Assembly (NCBI RefSeq): GCF_004379255.2
Contig: NC_056044.1
Span: forward strand, 10,766,001-10,830,000
Direction of reading: 5' to 3'
Origin: Salvia splendens
Lineage: Eukaryota; Streptophyta; Magnoliopsida; Lamiales; Lamiaceae
Length of the DNA: 64,000 nt
Below are positions 62,823 through 64,000 of the stretch, one piece after another. A program made the position numbers and the translations under genes. How positions within the stretch are numbered: the first letter of the stretch is position 1; every line of letters begins with the position of its first letter. Below the pieces are notes generated by a model. It ran no database searches. It was not told the origin of the DNA and was given only the letters and a program-made list of their open reading frames with translations.

Positions 62823-64000
62823 ATGGAAAAAGGTAAATTAATTTGTTCCTTTATTGATTATTAAACTGATTTGTTCACTTAAAAACCGATTTGTTTTACT
62901 AACCGTTATACAACTAGTGTATCTTTTTGTTTGGTTGTGTTATTCAAGTTCATGAGTAGTTTAAGAGTTGCAGTGCTTGATTGTGTGTCGCAAGTTTTAA
63001 TTTTTTCACCTAGGGTTCATCATCATTGGGGCTAGGGTGTAGAATGCAGTAAGTAACACAACGTCGGCAAAGTCCACGAGTTTCAGTCATTCCTTTAGGG
63101 TTTAGATACCATCTCGGATAGGTAGTAGTTTTAACTGATTAATATAATGTACCAATATTGCAGTGTAATGTATTTTATTTTCTCAATAATGGACGATGTG
63201 TGAATTGTAATGTATATTTTTCTTAGCCGTGTTTAACATTGGCGGAGTTTGACATGAAAGGCGCAACTTTTAATTTATTCCCTAGGGTTTAGAAATCCTT
63301 GGGGCTAGGGTGTAGTATGGAGAAAGTAACACAACATCGCCAAAGTTCACGAGTTTGTGTTATTCCTGTAGGGTTTAGATATCAGTTAGGCAGTTAGGCA
63401 ATGGAGTAGTTTTAACTGTTAAATATAATGTACAAATATTTCAGTGTAATGCATTTTATTGACTCAGTAATGTACGATATGTGTTATGTACTGTATATTT
63501 TTCTGAGCCGTTGTTGTTGTGATTTTTTACAGTGTTGGTTGTACCCGAGTGTTCTCCAGAATTGAAACCTGTCGTCGGTCAAAAGTTCCAATCACTAGAT
63601 TTCACTTTTTGCGTTTTACGATGTGTATGCTCGCGCTGTTGGATTTGATACGCACAAACAAGGAATAAGGAAGACCGACGGTGTTACTACTTGGTATTAT
63701 GTTGTATGCAATAGGGAAGGCAATAAGAAGACAAACGACGATGACCAATTGAATGCACGTTCTGGTTTTTCTATGAAACATAGAAGGTTATCCAAGCGTT
63801 GTGGTTGTAAAGCGAGCATATCGTTCAGGTTCTTCTCCGAAGGAGGACTTCCGGGTTATATTATCCAGGAGTTCAACGAGGTTCATAACCATTATATGGT
63901 TGAGGTTCAGCATCAGCAGTTTATGACACTTAATCGAAAGTTGGATGATGTACATCACAAATTCATTCTTGATTGTTCGAAGGCTAATATAGGCCTCACA
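62823..64000 (+). pseudogene. FAR1/FRS-like gene, 5' part, frameshifted and cut by the window
   Basis: A tiny exon ATG GAA AAA G (62823-62832) with a GT donor may join, through a 700-base intron, to an exon starting 63533 (acceptor TTTTTTACAG). It reads VLVVPECSPELKPVVGQKF, then the FAR1 DNA-binding domain: YDVYARAVGFDTHKQG, TWYYVVCNREG, RRLSKRCGCKASISF with zinc-binding Cys, and a VHNHYMVE-type His pair. One extra T near 63609 shifts the frame just before YDVY, so either this copy is broken or the base is an error. FAR1-type proteins are transcription factors derived from MULE transposases. The MULE transposase and SWIM domains would lie past 64000. Confidence 0.75.
63005..63460 (+). repeat. 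Direct repeat in the FAR1-like intron
   Basis: CCTAGGGTT...TTGGGGCTAGGGTGTAG..AAGTAACACAAC.TCG.CAAAGT.CACGAGTTT occurs at about 63008-63200 and again at about 63280-63475 with roughly 80-85 percent identity by eye. Confidence 0.75.

Noticed and set aside
1..64000. tRNA or rRNA genes
   Set aside because: I looked for cloverleaf-like A/B boxes and conserved rRNA words while reading and saw none. A tRNAscan run would be decisive.

Overview
The window is nuclear DNA from a flowering plant. It has intron-containing genes with GT/AG splice sites, plastid-targeted and cell-cycle genes of plant families, and a dense load of plant transposons. The many Stowaway-type elements with CTCCCTCCGTCC ends and the Athila, Reina-like and Harbinger content fit a eudicot. 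A Lamiales-type genome is my guess only.

Layout, left to right. 1-3437: 3' end and 3' LTR of a Ty1/copia element. 3730-4900: decayed hAT element. 4971-13370: minus-strand Ty3/gypsy units joined through one shared LTR, which is itself interrupted by a 1.7-kb PIF/Harbinger element carrying a broken DDE transposase. 14053-17466: LINE RNase H remnant split by a MITE, a second MITE, then a Harbinger element carrying only a broken Myb/SANT-like ORF1. 17466-23038: plastid enoyl-ACP reductase gene (ENR/MOD1 type, 12 coding exons); its intron 5 holds a 1643-bp Harbinger element with an intact ORF1. 23367-25665: NPF7-like nitrate/peptide transporter gene on the minus strand, with a leader ORF. 26000-32000: AT-rich repeat zone with a complete hAT MITE (8-bp duplication) and a nested copia solo LTR.

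32073-34622: PPPDE (deSI-like) thiol peptidase gene whose promoter has ABRE-like and heat-shock elements. 34880-44061: converging EamA/SLC35F-type transporter gene, now a pseudogene. Its last coding exon is cut by a complete 7.8-kb Athila-like element (5-bp duplication AGGTG) that encodes gag and ATHILA ORF1 but no pol. 44420-52442: about 5.2-kb Reina-like gypsy element, opened by a 2.85-kb solo LTR with duplication CGTTC. 53335-54700: degenerate region resembling an endogenous caulimovirid, with a primer-binding site and a movement-protein-like segment. 54879-58071: Harbinger and Stowaway elements packed end to end. 58263-59627: KRP/ICK cyclin-dependent kinase inhibitor gene, three exons. 59628-62822: MITEs, a minisatellite, no gene. 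62823-64000: start of a FAR1/FRS-like gene, frameshifted and cut by the window edge.

Four host genes look usable (ENR, NPF, PPPDE, KRP). One host gene (EamA transporter) is broken, and one (FAR1-like) is incomplete. The genes share no pathway; the common thread is transposon insertion into promoters, introns and exons. Harbinger proteins are divided among elements: one carries only transposase, two carry only ORF1, and several short copies carry neither.
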